Shown piece after piece: positions 9,592-18,464 of a DNA stretch of 64,000 nt (positions are counted from its first letter, which is position 1; each line of letters begins with the position of its first letter). Source of the stretch: DATATB01 sp036268995 (lineage in GTDB: Bacteria > Planctomycetota > Planctomycetia > Pirellulales > PNKZ01). The notes under the pieces are model-generated. The model was given only the letters and a program-made list of their open reading frames with translations. It did no database searches and was not told where the DNA came from. Location of the stretch: positions 11,862 to 75,861 of the forward strand of contig DATATB010000096.1 in the NCBI GenBank assembly GCA_036268995.1, in the 5' to 3' direction. The translations under genes and the position numbers were made by a program.

Positions 9592-12576
9592 CTACTTCTT
9601 CGCCAGCAGATACGCAAGCAAATCGGCCATTTCGCGAACCGTAACCTGCTTTTCGAAACCCTGCGGCATGAACGAGCGGCCGGTGTTTTGCAGCTCCTCG
9701 ATCTCGCTGCGCAAGACCGTTTTGCGCGCGCCGTCGGCCTGCGTGATCGATAGGCTCGTGGCCGTTTCGGCGGTAATCAGGCCGCTGAGCACCTGCCCGT
9801 CGCTGGTCACAAGCACATAGACCAGAAAGTTCGGCTTCACCTCGCGATTGGGATCGAGGATGTTGAGCAGCACACTTTCGGCCCCGCGATCGCCGATGGC
9901 GTGCAGGTCGGCGCCCAGCTTGCGGCCGAAATTTTCGAGCTCATGGCAGCCCGAGCAATTCTTGCGGAAGATCTCGCGGCCGTGGGCCACGTCTCCGGGA
10001 ATGCTCAAGGCCGCTCGATAGCGGGCGACCACTTCCGCCGGCGTCGATGACGGTTGGCCGGCCAGCACGCGCTCGGCCAGTTGCCGCACGTCCGGTTCGG
10101 GAAACGTTTGCAGCCGCTGCATGTGTACGGAGTCGATCTCGGCCCGGGCGATACGCTGCTGCTCGATGGCCTGCAGCAGGGCTTTGGCCCAAGTGCCGTG
10201 ACTAAGCAGTGTCTCCATCGTCGAGCTGCGCACGCGCGGGCCGAGCGACGGCCAGACGCCCAGCAGCAACTCGGCCACTTCCGGCTCGCGATAGCTCGAC
10301 AAGTGCTCGACCACGGCCAGTTGCACGGCCTCGGGCTGCCGGGGATCGAGCAGTGGTTCGAGCGAGTCGCGAACCTGCGCAAGCGGCAGCAGCGCGAGCG
10401 TCTCGATGGCCGACGAGCGGGCCCGGGCCGTTTGCTTCTCGTCGATGGCCGTGCGCTTGGCAGCCTCGATCACCTGGCTCCAGAGTGCCGCAGATTTTCC
10501 CGCCAGCGGCGGCAGGGGACTGTGCGGCGGCTGCCCGGCCACGAGGCGCCGGATCACGAATTGACCGAGCGCGTTTTCCGCGGCAGGGAGCTGGTTCACC
10601 ACCAGGATCACCCGCTCGACGTCCGCGGCACGCCTGGCCGCTCCGATCTGTTGCGCAAGTGAACCCAAGAGATCTCTGCCACTGGCTGTCGTGCGCCACG
10701 ACCGATTCTCCATGAGCATGGCGAACAGCTCTCCCGCGCGACCGGCCGACGAGCAAAGAATTGCCGCCTGGCTCCAACGATCGGCCCCGTCACGCTCGGC
10801 CAGTCGGGCCAGCAGCTCCGTCACGCGAGGCTGCGCGAAATAGCCTAGCGAGAACGCCACCTGGCAGCGGACGCGCGGCTGCGGGTCGTCGCACAACGGG
10901 GCCAGCGCGCTGAGCACGGCCTCATCGCCGGCAAATTGCTCGGCCAGGATCGCCGCGTTCTCGCGCAGCTCGGACTGCTCGTCGCCGAGCGTCCGCACGA
11001 CTTCGTCGGCCGCGAGGGCCTTGAGCGCGGCCAGTGTATACAGTGCGTGCAACCGCCCAAGCGGCGAGCGCGAGCCGGCAGCCAGGCGATGCAAGGGTTC
11101 GATCGCCGCCGGATCCCGGCGCTCCGACAGTAGCCGCGCGGCCGTATCGCGATGCCAACCGTCGGGGCTGGCGAGCAGTTCGACCAGTTCGCCGGTCGTG
11201 GCCCGGCTCAATCGCGGCGGCTTCGGCCGCTGGAACTTTTCGGGACAAATGCGATACACGCGCCCGCGATCGACGCCGGCCGATGGATCGAGCTGCTTGA
11301 CCAGGTTGTCGGGCATGAACACCGCGCCTTCGATCAGCTCGCGGTACATGTCGACGACATACAAGCAGCCGTCCGGGCCGCCCGCGATAAAAACCGGCCG
11401 GAACCAAATCTCTTTCGACGCCAGGAATTCGACCTTCGCATGGGCGCGAACGGCCTTGAATGGGATGCCATTGGGTTTGAGCCGCGCCTGGTAGACGAGG
11501 TTATTGGCGACCTCGCCGACGAACACGTTTCCGCGGCAGTCGGCCGGCAACGCGTCGCCACGGTAGATCGTGATGCCCGTGGCGCTGGTGAAGATGTTCG
11601 ACACGATGCCCTCTTCGCGGCTGCCGCCACCGAGCTGGCGCTGGCGCAACTGCTCGCGCGCGATCCGCCATTTCTCGACCGGGCTGACGCGGAACAGCGG
11701 CGTGTACTTCCCCTCCGGAGCGATGGGCAACATCGCGTGCGGCGCGAGCACCGCCGGGTTGCGCGCGAGATATCGGTTGTCATACATGATTTGAAAAGCG
11801 GGCATCGCGGCCGAGCAGGTGAACTTTCGGCCCCAGTCGTCAAATGCCAGGCCGTATTCCCCGCCGCCGCCGGTGAGCGACCACGCGCGCGTGCCCGGGT
11901 CGATGGCCACGCCCATGTTGCGCACGGAAAGCGGCTTGTCGTGCGGCCGGTCCACGCGGCGGACCATGCCGCCGGACGAGCCGGCGCTCAGATGAATGCG
12001 GTGATCGAGCCCCCAGAGCAGGCCGTTGGGCATCGATTCACCGGCCGGATCACGCTCAAATCCGGTCAGAATCCGCTCGCGCACGTCGGCCTTGCCGTCG
12101 CCGTCGGTGTCCTTCAAATACAGCAGATCGGGAGTGGCGGCCACGAACACGCCGCCGCCATAGCACAACACGCCGCTGGCGAAAGGGACATCGTTGGCAA
12201 ATTCGGTGGCCTGGTCATAACGGCCGTCGCCGTCGCGGTCTTCGAGCCGGCGGATGCTTCCGCGGCCGTGCGGCCGGGTGGCGGCGTAGTCGTTGTATTC
12301 CGCGTACTCGGCGACATACATCCGGCCATCTTCGTCGAAGTCGATCGCGATCGGACTGCGCAACAGCGGCTCGGCCGCCGCGACTTCCACGCGAAATCCC
12401 GGCAGCGTCTGAATCGCTTGCCGCGATTGCTCGGGATTAAGTGGCGGCACGCGCACCAGCCGTTCGACCAGCGGCAACTGGGCGGCCTTTTTTTCTTCGG
12501 CCGGCGCGACGGCGGCCGCAGAGAACCCAATGGCGGCGGCCGCCAGCAGCCCGAGTCGCCAACCGGTGCAGTGCAT
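9592..12576 (-). CDS. PVC-type membrane-bound dehydrogenase with HEAT repeats and haem-binding CxxCH domain
   Basis: 994 residues from ATG 12576 (GGAG 7 bp upstream; a TTG one codon earlier is less likely). A signal peptide is followed by a six-bladed propeller with the family sequence PGFRVEVAAAEPLLRSPIAI and a run of Asp-rich calcium-like loops (DRDGDGRYD, DTDGDGKAD). The middle (about 480-800) is Ala/Leu-rich helical repeat, HEAT-like. The C-terminus has one c-type haem site, NCSGCHELENFG, and the conserved DPNREVKPNF segment. Such proteins are abundant in planctomycetes and are thought to oxidise sugars or alcohols in the periplasm; substrate and electron acceptor are unknown. It lies 49 bp before the ceramidase fusion, which carries the same module. 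Confidence 0.9.
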   Translation of the reverse strand: MHCTGWRLGLLAAAAIGFSAAAVAPAEEKKAAQLPLVERLVRVPPLNPEQSRQAIQTLPGFRVEVAAAEPLLRSPIAIDFDEDGRMYVAEYAEYNDYAATRPHGRGSIRRLEDRDGDGRYDQATEFANDVPFASGVLCYGGGVFVAATPDLLYLKDTDGDGKADVRERILTGFERDPAGESMPNGLLWGLDHRIHLSAGSSGGMVRRVDRPHDKPLSVRNMGVAIDPGTRAWSLTGGGGEYGLAFDDWGRKFTCSAAMPAFQIMYDNRYLARNPAVLAPHAMLPIAPEGKYTPLFRVSPVEKWRIAREQLRQRQLGGGSREEGIVSNIFTSATGITIYRGDALPADCRGNVFVGEVANNLVYQARLKPNGIPFKAVRAHAKVEFLASKEIWFRPVFIAGGPDGCLYVVDMYRELIEGAVFMPDNLVKQLDPSAGVDRGRVYRICPEKFQRPKPPRLSRATTGELVELLASPDGWHRDTAARLLSERRDPAAIEPLHRLAAGSRSPLGRLHALYTLAALKALAADEVVRTLGDEQSELRENAAILAEQFAGDEAVLSALAPLCDDPQPRVRCQVAFSLGYFAQPRVTELLARLAERDGADRWSQAAILCSSAGRAGELFAMLMENRSWRTTASGRDLLGSLAQQIGAARRAADVERVILVVNQLPAAENALGQFVIRRLVAGQPPHSPLPPLAGKSAALWSQVIEAAKRTAIDEKQTARARSSAIETLALLPLAQVRDSLEPLLDPRQPEAVQLAVVEHLSSYREPEVAELLLGVWPSLGPRVRSSTMETLLSHGTWAKALLQAIEQQRIARAEIDSVHMQRLQTFPEPDVRQLAERVLAGQPSSTPAEVVARYRAALSIPGDVAHGREIFRKNCSGCHELENFGRKLGADLHAIGDRGAESVLLNILDPNREVKPNFLVYVLVTSDGQVLSGLITAETATSLSITQADGARKTVLRSEIEELQNTGRSFMPQGFEKQVTVREMADLLAYLLAKK

Positions 12577-12597
12577 CAAAGGAACTCCGGCACGAGC

Positions 12598-13887
12598 TTA
12601 TTGGGTCAGGTCGGCGCCGCGCGTCTCGGGCATCAGCCACGCACAGACGGCGCCGCACAAAAACAATTGGCTGAGCAGGATCAACGCCAGGTGCAGATCC
12701 ACGTGCGCCTTGAGCGCGGACGATGCCACCAGCACGATTGCCGCCACCAGGCGCCCGCCGTTGAAACAAAAGCCGGTGCCTGTGGCACGCAGCCGTTGAG
12801 GAAACAACTCCGGAAAATAGACGGCGTAGCCGGCGTGGAAACCGACCGTCACGAAGCCGAATACCGGCAGCAGGCAATACAAATGCAGGGTGGTCGCCGG
12901 CACGTAGCACATGATCGGCACCAGCACGTAGGCAGCCAACTGCATCACGATAAACGCCCGTCGGCGTCCCAAGAAAGTGCATAGCGGTCCGAAGAAGACC
13001 AATCCCAATCCTCCGCCGATGCCCTGCACGATGCCGAAGGCGAATTTGGATCGCTCCATCGCATCGGCGGACTGCATTCCGTCCGCGACGAAGAATTCAC
13101 GAGCCAGGTCTTGCCCGGCGACGTTGATTCCCCAAAACGTCCCCAGCCCGACTGCCGCCAACAGCAGCCCGCCAATCGCCCGGCCGCTCCAGGGCGCCAC
13201 GCACAACAACTCTTTCAGGCTGCCCCGTGTTCCCGTTTCCTCGGCGGCGGCTGGCGAATACTCACTCGCTGGCGGCTCGTGAAGGCTCGAGCGCATGACC
13301 AGTGCCAGCGCGGCCGGCAACAGTCCCAGCAGATAGGCATAGCGCCACTGCGCAGCGACGGCAATCGCCACCACCGTTGCCAGGAGACCTCCCAGGATGC
13401 TGGTGGCGTGAAAAAACGAGGAGGCGTACGCGCGCAGCCGCTTGGGAAACACTTCGGCCACCATGGTCGCCGCCACGGACCAGGCCCCACCCACGCCGAT
13501 GGCCACCAGGAACCGCAGGACAAGCACCTGCCACCACGCCGTAGCCAGAAACGTGAGGCCGGAAAACAGCGAATAGACGACAATCGTCCACACCAGCACG
13601 GGCTTGCGCCCATAGCGATCGGCCAAGACGCCGGAAGCGATGCCACCCAGCGCGCCGCCCACGAGAAACGCCGCCAACGCCATATCGCCGAAGCGGCGAG
13701 TCTGGCTCGCATCGATATTCGGCACGATATCCGCCAGCATCTGCGGGCTGGTGAGATTGAAGATCTGGCCTTCGTAAACGTCGAAGACCCAGCCCGCGCA
13801 GGCCAGCAGCAGCACGAGCCAGTGATAGCGCGTGACCCCCGCGTGCCACGGCGCAGCCTTGGGTTCGATGACTTCGGTCGTGGCCAT
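12598..13887 (-). CDS. MFS transporter (sugar-porter-like)
   Basis: 429 residues from ATG 13887 (MATTEVIEPKAAPW), chosen because upstream in-frame sequence is Arg/Pro-rich and non-membrane. About 12 hydrophobic segments. The loop between helices 2 and 3 has the MFS signature GVLADRYGRKP and the mirrored loop after helix 8 has GPLCTFLGRRRAF. The fold fits proton-linked sugar or organic acid porters. It sits between the NagB-like gene (38 bp) and the PVC cytochrome gene (21 bp), so it probably imports the substrate or an intermediate of this operon. Specificity cannot be assigned. Confidence 0.88.
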   Translation of the reverse strand: MATTEVIEPKAAPWHAGVTRYHWLVLLLACAGWVFDVYEGQIFNLTSPQMLADIVPNIDASQTRRFGDMALAAFLVGGALGGIASGVLADRYGRKPVLVWTIVVYSLFSGLTFLATAWWQVLVLRFLVAIGVGGAWSVAATMVAEVFPKRLRAYASSFFHATSILGGLLATVVAIAVAAQWRYAYLLGLLPAALALVMRSSLHEPPASEYSPAAAEETGTRGSLKELLCVAPWSGRAIGGLLLAAVGLGTFWGINVAGQDLAREFFVADGMQSADAMERSKFAFGIVQGIGGGLGLVFFGPLCTFLGRRRAFIVMQLAAYVLVPIMCYVPATTLHLYCLLPVFGFVTVGFHAGYAVYFPELFPQRLRATGTGFCFNGGRLVAAIVLVASSALKAHVDLHLALILLSQLFLCGAVCAWLMPETRGADLTQ

Positions 13888-13925
13888 GTTTCGTGGTATC
13901 CTCTCGCTGCTCGTGGCTTCCGAAC

Positions 13926-14771
13926 CTAGACCACGAACCTCGGCGGCCGCGCCGTGTGCTCGTCGGTCACAATCAGATAGTCGCCGTGGCCGCGGAGGTG
14001 GGTCACCGGGTAGTCGTCGCCGGGCTGGCCCAGCAGCGCCAGCCGCAGGATGGTATTGGCCCAATCCAGCTCGATGCCATTGCGGCAATACAGGCGCACG
14101 CGTCGGGCCCCCAGCAACTGCCGCATGCCCAAGGTCAGACCATAGCGCGGGTAATTCTCGAGGTTGCCGCCGATCTCGGCGCGCATGGCATTGATCGTCC
14201 GCGTGAAGTCATTGAGCCGAACGCGCCGCGGATCCGACTCGCGCACGCCCGGCTCGGGCTCGTTGTAAGCCAGATGACCGTGGATGCCGACGCCGCCGTA
14301 GGTCGTGTCGATGCCGCCGGCAGCCGCGATTTGCGCTTTCAGCGTCGGTAGGTTCTGCTGGCTGGGAAAGATCACCTGCTCGGCCGGCGGCAGCAGCTCG
14401 GGCGACACGCGGCTGGTGAACAGCTCGTCGAAGGTGCGGCGAAAGCTGAGCGGGTGATCGGCTGGCAGCACCACACCGCTTTCGTCGCAGTGCTCGTCCA
14501 TCATGAAGAACCAGCAGCGCTTCAGATCGAGCCGCTCGCGGTTCACGATCTCGGCCAGCAGCGGATATTGCCCAACTGGGCCGACCGGCAAAATTAGTCG
14601 GGTCGGGTGACCGCGAAGATTATTCGCGCGAATTTCGGCGGCAATCGAGTCGGCGAAGTGCCGGTGCAGGGCGTCCAAATCCGGCAACACGAGCAGCCGG
14701 TCGCCGGCCTGGTCGCGCAGTTCAGCGGCCGACATTTGCAGCAATCGGCGAACTTCGTCTTGTCGGTTCAT
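13926..14771 (-). CDS. Glucosamine-6-phosphate deaminase/isomerase-like protein (NagB family)
   Basis: 281 residues from ATG 14771, five bases after the stop of the preceding oxidoreductase. The core motif GIHGHLAYNEPEPG corresponds to the NagB GTDGHIAFNEP loop, and MMDEHCDESG matches the NagB metal/active-site-proximal DE motif. In NagB this fold opens the amino sugar ring, isomerises and deaminates it. The sequence is divergent: ILPVGPVGQYPL replaces the usual GLATGSTP phosphate loop, so the substrate may lack a 6-phosphate or be a different amino sugar. The neighbouring PIG-L gene could supply a de-N-acetylated amino sugar; that link is inferred. Confidence 0.78.
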   Translation of the reverse strand: MNRQDEVRRLLQMSAAELRDQAGDRLLVLPDLDALHRHFADSIAAEIRANNLRGHPTRLILPVGPVGQYPLLAEIVNRERLDLKRCWFFMMDEHCDESGVVLPADHPLSFRRTFDELFTSRVSPELLPPAEQVIFPSQQNLPTLKAQIAAAGGIDTTYGGVGIHGHLAYNEPEPGVRESDPRRVRLNDFTRTINAMRAEIGGNLENYPRYGLTLGMRQLLGARRVRLYCRNGIELDWANTILRLALLGQPGDDYPVTHLRGHGDYLIVTDEHTARPPRFVV

Positions 14772-14776
14772 GGCAG

Positions 14777-16252
14777 CTAACCGTGCTTGGGCGGCTTTCC
14801 ATCGATCCACGGTCCGGCCAGTTTTTGATACGCGGGCGGAAAGAACTTGCTGCCAGTGTCGCCGGCGGTCCAGCCGGGAACGTGATGCGGCGTGGCATGG
14901 GCTTTGGACATCTTTTCCCAGCCTTTCGCCCAACTGGTGTCGCCGCCGCTGACGTTGCCCCCCTTGTCGATCTGAAAGACTTTGCCCTGGCGATAACACT
15001 CGACGGCCAGCGTGACCATCATCACGGCCGCCGCGCCCAACTCTGGATCGTTGTTCACGGCGCTGGGCTTGCCGGCACGAATCGCATCCAGAAAATTCGC
15101 CTGGTGGGTCATGTCGAAGTTATACGGCGTCGTGGCCTCGACTCGTTCCTTCTTGGCATTGCGGTCGCCGGTGACTTGAGCACGCTCGGGAATGAACTCG
15201 AACGCGGCTTTCGGGCCGCTGGGGAAGTTGTCGAACACGATCAAGCCGCTGTGTCCGCGAATCAAAGTTTCGTTGCGGCGTTCTTCGGAAACCATCGTGC
15301 TGCAGACCACGCCCTGCACGCCTTCGTGGAAATCGGCAATCACGGTGGCCACGTCGGGCACTTGGCGATCGTCGTATTCCATGAAGATGCCGCCGCCTCC
15401 AACCACGCGGCCGGGATAGCGCAGCCCGGTGGCTTTGAGCATGCCCGTCACGCGGTGCACGAACAGGTCGCCGAGCATCCCGCAACTGAACGGCCAGTAG
15501 CAGCGCCATTGGCCGTACGTGGCCCGGTCGAACGGCATCATCGGCGCGAGCCCTTCGTCGACGCCCAGCCAGCGTTTCCAGTCGATCGTGTCGGGCGTCA
15601 TTTCCGCGGTGATTTCGTTGTGACGCGACATTCCGTAGCGCGAGTTGCGGAACCATTCGGTCTGAAACTGCACGACTTTGCCGAGCCGGCCGGCATCGAT
15701 CATCTCGCGTGCCTTGTCCCAGATCGGCGAGCTGGTCGACTGCACGCCGACTTGCATCACCAGCCCACTTTTCTTCCAGGCCTGCACCACGTCCTTGGCC
15801 TGCTCCAGGGTATGCGTCATCGGCTTTTCGCAATACACGTTCACGCCCGCCGCCAGCGCGTCGATCGATTGCTTCGCATGCCAATGGTCGGGCGTGCCGA
15901 TGCAGACGCCGTCCAGTTTGGCGTCGGCCAGCATTTCGCGGTAATCGACGTAGGTCTTGGGCGCGGTGCCCGTTTCGGACTGAATAAAATTTGCGGCCCG
16001 ATCGCGATGCACCGAATACACGTCGCACACGGCGACCAGGTCGATCGGCTGGTCAAGCTTGCGCAGCTCGACCATTGGCTTGACGTGCGCTGCAAATCCG
16101 CGGCGGCCGGGACCGATAAAGCCGATCCGCAACCGCTCATTGGCGGCCCGTGGCTGAGGAGCGGCCAGAGTTTGGGCCACCGCGCAACTGGCGGCCACGC
16201 CCCCGGCGGTGCTGCGGATGAATGTGCGTCGCGAGAGACTGTCTTCGGACAT
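14777..16252 (-). CDS. Gfo/Idh/MocA family oxidoreductase with twin-arginine signal
   Basis: 491 residues. The N-terminus has the Tat signal SRRTFIRSTAGGVAAS, so the folded, cofactor-loaded enzyme is probably exported. A Rossmann domain follows (RIGFIGPGRRGFAAH) with the family CEKPMTHT motif (NAD(P)-proximal EKP; catalytic-region Lys) and the C-terminal alpha/beta domain. Members oxidise or reduce sugar hydroxyls at C1-C3 using NAD(P). The C-terminal tail (GWEKMSKAHATPHHVPGW) is nearly the same as that of the paralogue at 59527-61050. With DUF1080 proteins in the same operon, C3 oxidation of a glycoside is a reasonable but unproven role. Confidence 0.9.
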   Translation of the reverse strand: MSEDSLSRRTFIRSTAGGVAASCAVAQTLAAPQPRAANERLRIGFIGPGRRGFAAHVKPMVELRKLDQPIDLVAVCDVYSVHRDRAANFIQSETGTAPKTYVDYREMLADAKLDGVCIGTPDHWHAKQSIDALAAGVNVYCEKPMTHTLEQAKDVVQAWKKSGLVMQVGVQSTSSPIWDKAREMIDAGRLGKVVQFQTEWFRNSRYGMSRHNEITAEMTPDTIDWKRWLGVDEGLAPMMPFDRATYGQWRCYWPFSCGMLGDLFVHRVTGMLKATGLRYPGRVVGGGGIFMEYDDRQVPDVATVIADFHEGVQGVVCSTMVSEERRNETLIRGHSGLIVFDNFPSGPKAAFEFIPERAQVTGDRNAKKERVEATTPYNFDMTHQANFLDAIRAGKPSAVNNDPELGAAAVMMVTLAVECYRQGKVFQIDKGGNVSGGDTSWAKGWEKMSKAHATPHHVPGWTAGDTGSKFFPPAYQKLAGPWIDGKPPKHG

Positions 16253-16300
16253 CGCTCATGCTCCTATACTGACGATGGAATGCTTCTGGATTGTGTCAGC

Positions 16301-17005
16301 CTACCACGCACGGACCCGCTTCATGGCGCGGTGAATGCGAAACGCTTCTGCGGCTCGCACGCCGGCTTGAGCGCCGCGTGCTTCGGCCTGCCGAACCATG
16401 AGCGCATCAACGGCCGGAAAACCGGAACCCGCGCGAGCGATCTGGCTCCGGTGGCAATGGATCATTTGCCGCTTCAATTCAAGCTGATCGCTGATATCGA
16501 TGTAAATCTCGGGGCTGAAACCGTGCATGTCGACCGTGTCGAGCCACCACACGGCCGGCGGCATCTCCAGCGGCGGCGACGCCGTGTGATGACCGGGCGA
16601 AGCGCTGAACCATGAGGCCGCTTCGGCCAGCGCCGAGGCGGCGCGATGATCGGCATGGTAGTCGGATGCCGCGTGGGCCACGACCAGCGTCGGCCGGAAT
16701 TGCCGGAACCGCTGGATCACGATCGCCCGCGACTCGACCGTATCGAACAGTTCGCCATCGCCAAAATCGCCAAACAGCAGTTCCGCTCCCAACAGACCGG
16801 CCGAAGCGGCCATTTCCGCCCGGCGGACTTCGGCCAGGTTCGGCAGCGGCGGATCGGGCTGGCCCTTGTCCCCGCGGCAGAGCACGCACATGCCGATTGC
16901 CGCGCCGTCGGCTTTGGCCCGTGCCAAAGTGCCCGCGCACAAGAACTCGTCGTCCGGATGGGCCAGCACGGCCAGGACTCGCTCGCGATCAAACGACAAT
17001 CGCAC
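16301..17005 (-). CDS. PIG-L family deacetylase (LmbE-like)
   Basis: 234 residues from GTG 17005, five bases after the previous stop, with GAGGT 7 bp upstream; upstream in-frame sequence overlaps the preceding gene and looks non-coding. The zinc-site motif AHPDDE is at residues 15-20, and the distal HADH motif (DYHADHRAA) supplies the third ligand. PIG-L enzymes remove N-acetyl groups from GlcNAc-containing conjugates. The protein lacks a signal peptide, so it probably acts in the cytoplasm. Its place in an operon with a NagB-like protein suggests a deacetylate-then-deaminate order for an amino sugar. Confidence 0.88.
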   Translation of the reverse strand: MRLSFDRERVLAVLAHPDDEFLCAGTLARAKADGAAIGMCVLCRGDKGQPDPPLPNLAEVRRAEMAASAGLLGAELLFGDFGDGELFDTVESRAIVIQRFRQFRPTLVVAHAASDYHADHRAASALAEAASWFSASPGHHTASPPLEMPPAVWWLDTVDMHGFSPEIYIDISDQLELKRQMIHCHRSQIARAGSGFPAVDALMVRQAEARGAQAGVRAAEAFRIHRAMKRVRAW

Positions 17006-17010
17006 GTCGA

Positions 17011-18051
17011 TTACCTCGCGTCGAGGGGCACGGGCATTCCGGTTTCGGCCGACCGTTCCGCGGCCAGGCACATGGCGACCGACCACCGGCCATCTTCGCC
17101 GGTGGCCGCCAGCGGCTGGCCATCGTTGATCGCCCGCACGAACATCGCGATCTGGGTTTCCAGCTCGAACAGTTCGCCGGCGGCCGTATTCACGGGCGGC
17201 GACGCGACCGTTTCGCCGTCGAAGGTCTTTAGAAAAAACGTGGGCTGCCGAGTGCGGTCCATCACGCCGCTCCAACTGGCCCAAAGGGCGCCACGACTGC
17301 CGGAGACTTTGACCGTCTGATGATGCTCGAAAGCACTGAGCGTTTGCGACACGACGGCGTAGGCTCCGCCGGGAAAGTGGACGATGGCGCTGAAATTGTC
17401 ACGAAGCTCGGGATGCTCCGGCCGTCGGGCCTTGGCCGCCGCATACACGCTCGTCGGCTCGCCCAGAGAGCTGAAATACCAGCGGGCAAGATCGAAAAAG
17501 TGGATCGGCTCTTCCAGCACCCAACTACCCACGCGCTCGATATCGTAACGCCATCCATCGGCGCCGGTGCGGTAAGGCTTGCGCGACAGCTCGACCAGCA
17601 CGTGCTGCGGCTCGCCAATAAAGCCCTCGTCGATCAATTGCTTGACCTTGCCCCACAGGGACGACAGCCGCATCTCATGGCCAATCGCCAGCAACCGCTC
17701 GTGCCGGCGGGCGGTCGATTGCAATTCGTCGCACTCGGCGACCGACAGCGCCATCGGCTTTTCGAGCAGCAGGTGCCGGCCCGAGGCCAGCGCCGCACAG
17801 CCCACTTCGCGGTGCAAATGGCTGGGCAGCACCACGTCGATCACGTCCAGGTCCGGCTGCTCGAGCAGCTTGCGATAGTCGGCATACACCTCGGCTGCCG
17901 GATACTGCTGCCGGGCGGCGGCGCTGCTTTCGGGCGAGCGCGCGCAAATGGCGGCCAGTTCGGCGCCGGGCGTTTTCGCGATCGCCTCGGCGTGGCAACG
18001 GCCCCAGGCGCCGAAACCGATCAATCCAAATCGTACGGGAGAACCGGCCAT
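17011..18051 (-). CDS. Gfo/Idh/MocA family oxidoreductase, cytoplasmic
   Basis: 346 residues from ATG 18051 (MAGSPVRFGLIGFGAWG), chosen because the Rossmann GFGAWG motif normally begins within ten residues of the start. EKPMAL and the C-terminal domain are complete. There is no signal peptide, unlike the Tat-exported paralogue two genes on. It is the first gene of the long minus-strand operon: a strong sigma-70-type promoter lies about 84 bp upstream (18135-18163). It is probably an NAD(P)-dependent sugar or inositol dehydrogenase; substrate unknown. Confidence 0.88.
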   Translation of the reverse strand: MAGSPVRFGLIGFGAWGRCHAEAIAKTPGAELAAICARSPESSAAARQQYPAAEVYADYRKLLEQPDLDVIDVVLPSHLHREVGCAALASGRHLLLEKPMALSVAECDELQSTARRHERLLAIGHEMRLSSLWGKVKQLIDEGFIGEPQHVLVELSRKPYRTGADGWRYDIERVGSWVLEEPIHFFDLARWYFSSLGEPTSVYAAAKARRPEHPELRDNFSAIVHFPGGAYAVVSQTLSAFEHHQTVKVSGSRGALWASWSGVMDRTRQPTFFLKTFDGETVASPPVNTAAGELFELETQIAMFVRAINDGQPLAATGEDGRWSVAMCLAAERSAETGMPVPLDAR

Positions 18052-18134
18052 CAACACGCTCCACGGCAGGCGACTGGTGCGGCAGGAGAGAGCACCCGGC
18101 ACAAGGGATCGTGCCCAGGCGGCTACGGCTCGCC

Positions 18135-18163
18135 ATGATAAACCTGCCTTTTCGGCCGGTCAA
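18135..18163 (-). promoter_or_regulatory. Candidate sigma-70 promoter for the minus-strand catabolic operon
   Basis: On the minus strand, TTGACC (18163-18158), a 17-bp spacer and TATCAT (18140-18135), matching the consensus at 5 of 6 and 5 of 6 positions. It points at the Gfo/Idh gene starting at 18051, leaving a leader of about 77 nt. A short palindrome GTATG-TTTT-CATAC (18173-18186) sits just upstream of the -35 and could be an operator. Confidence 0.6.
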
Positions 18164-18226
18164 CCAATTAGCGTATGTTTTCATACAGTAAGACAAATGG
18201 GATTGAAACACGAAGAAAAGCGGGGG

Positions 18227-18344
18227 GGAATTGAACAGAAGGCCGCGAAGGACGCGAAGAAAGACAAAAAACGAAGGAAGAAGACCTACATTTTTCCTCA
18301 TATTTCTTCGTCTTTGCGTCCTTTGCGACCTTCTGTTCAATTCC
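18227..18344. repeat. Large imperfect inverted repeat in the divergent control region
   Basis: Arm 1 (18227-18260) begins GGAATTGAACAGAAGG; arm 2 (18311-18344) is its reverse complement with about three differences over 34 bp, separated by 50 bp of A-rich sequence. The CGAAGGACGCGAAGA part resembles a single arm at 37212-37262 and, more loosely, the CACAGAG-type element inside the gene at 56541. It lies between the two divergent promoters, so it could affect both transcripts. Confidence 0.85.
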
Positions 18345-18391
18345 TTTTTGGTTGTCGTGCTTCCCTCGTTTCGGTAAAACAGTGCAGGTTA

Positions 18392-18420
18392 TTGACGCGT
18401 GTGCGATGTGATAACATACT
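18392..18420 (+). promoter_or_regulatory. Candidate sigma-70 promoter for the ROK-led operon
   Basis: TTGACG (18392-18397), 17-bp spacer, CATACT (18415-18420): 5 of 6 and 4 of 6 consensus matches. It lies 45 bp before the chosen ATG of the ROK regulator at 18465. Confidence 0.45.
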
Positions 18421-18464
18421 GCTGGTTCGCAGTGACTCTGTTGGCCGAGAGCCCTCCGACTGCC

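Noticed and set aside
11152..12984. Long open frame on the plus strand (610 codons) opposite the PVC cytochrome and MFS genes
   Set aside because: Composition is His/Arg/Gln-rich with no domain, and it is antisense to two well-supported genes. High GC gives such frames by chance.
14783..16615. 610-codon plus-strand frame opposite the Gfo/Idh gene
   Set aside because: Mirror frame of a strongly conserved Tat oxidoreductase; no motif of its own.
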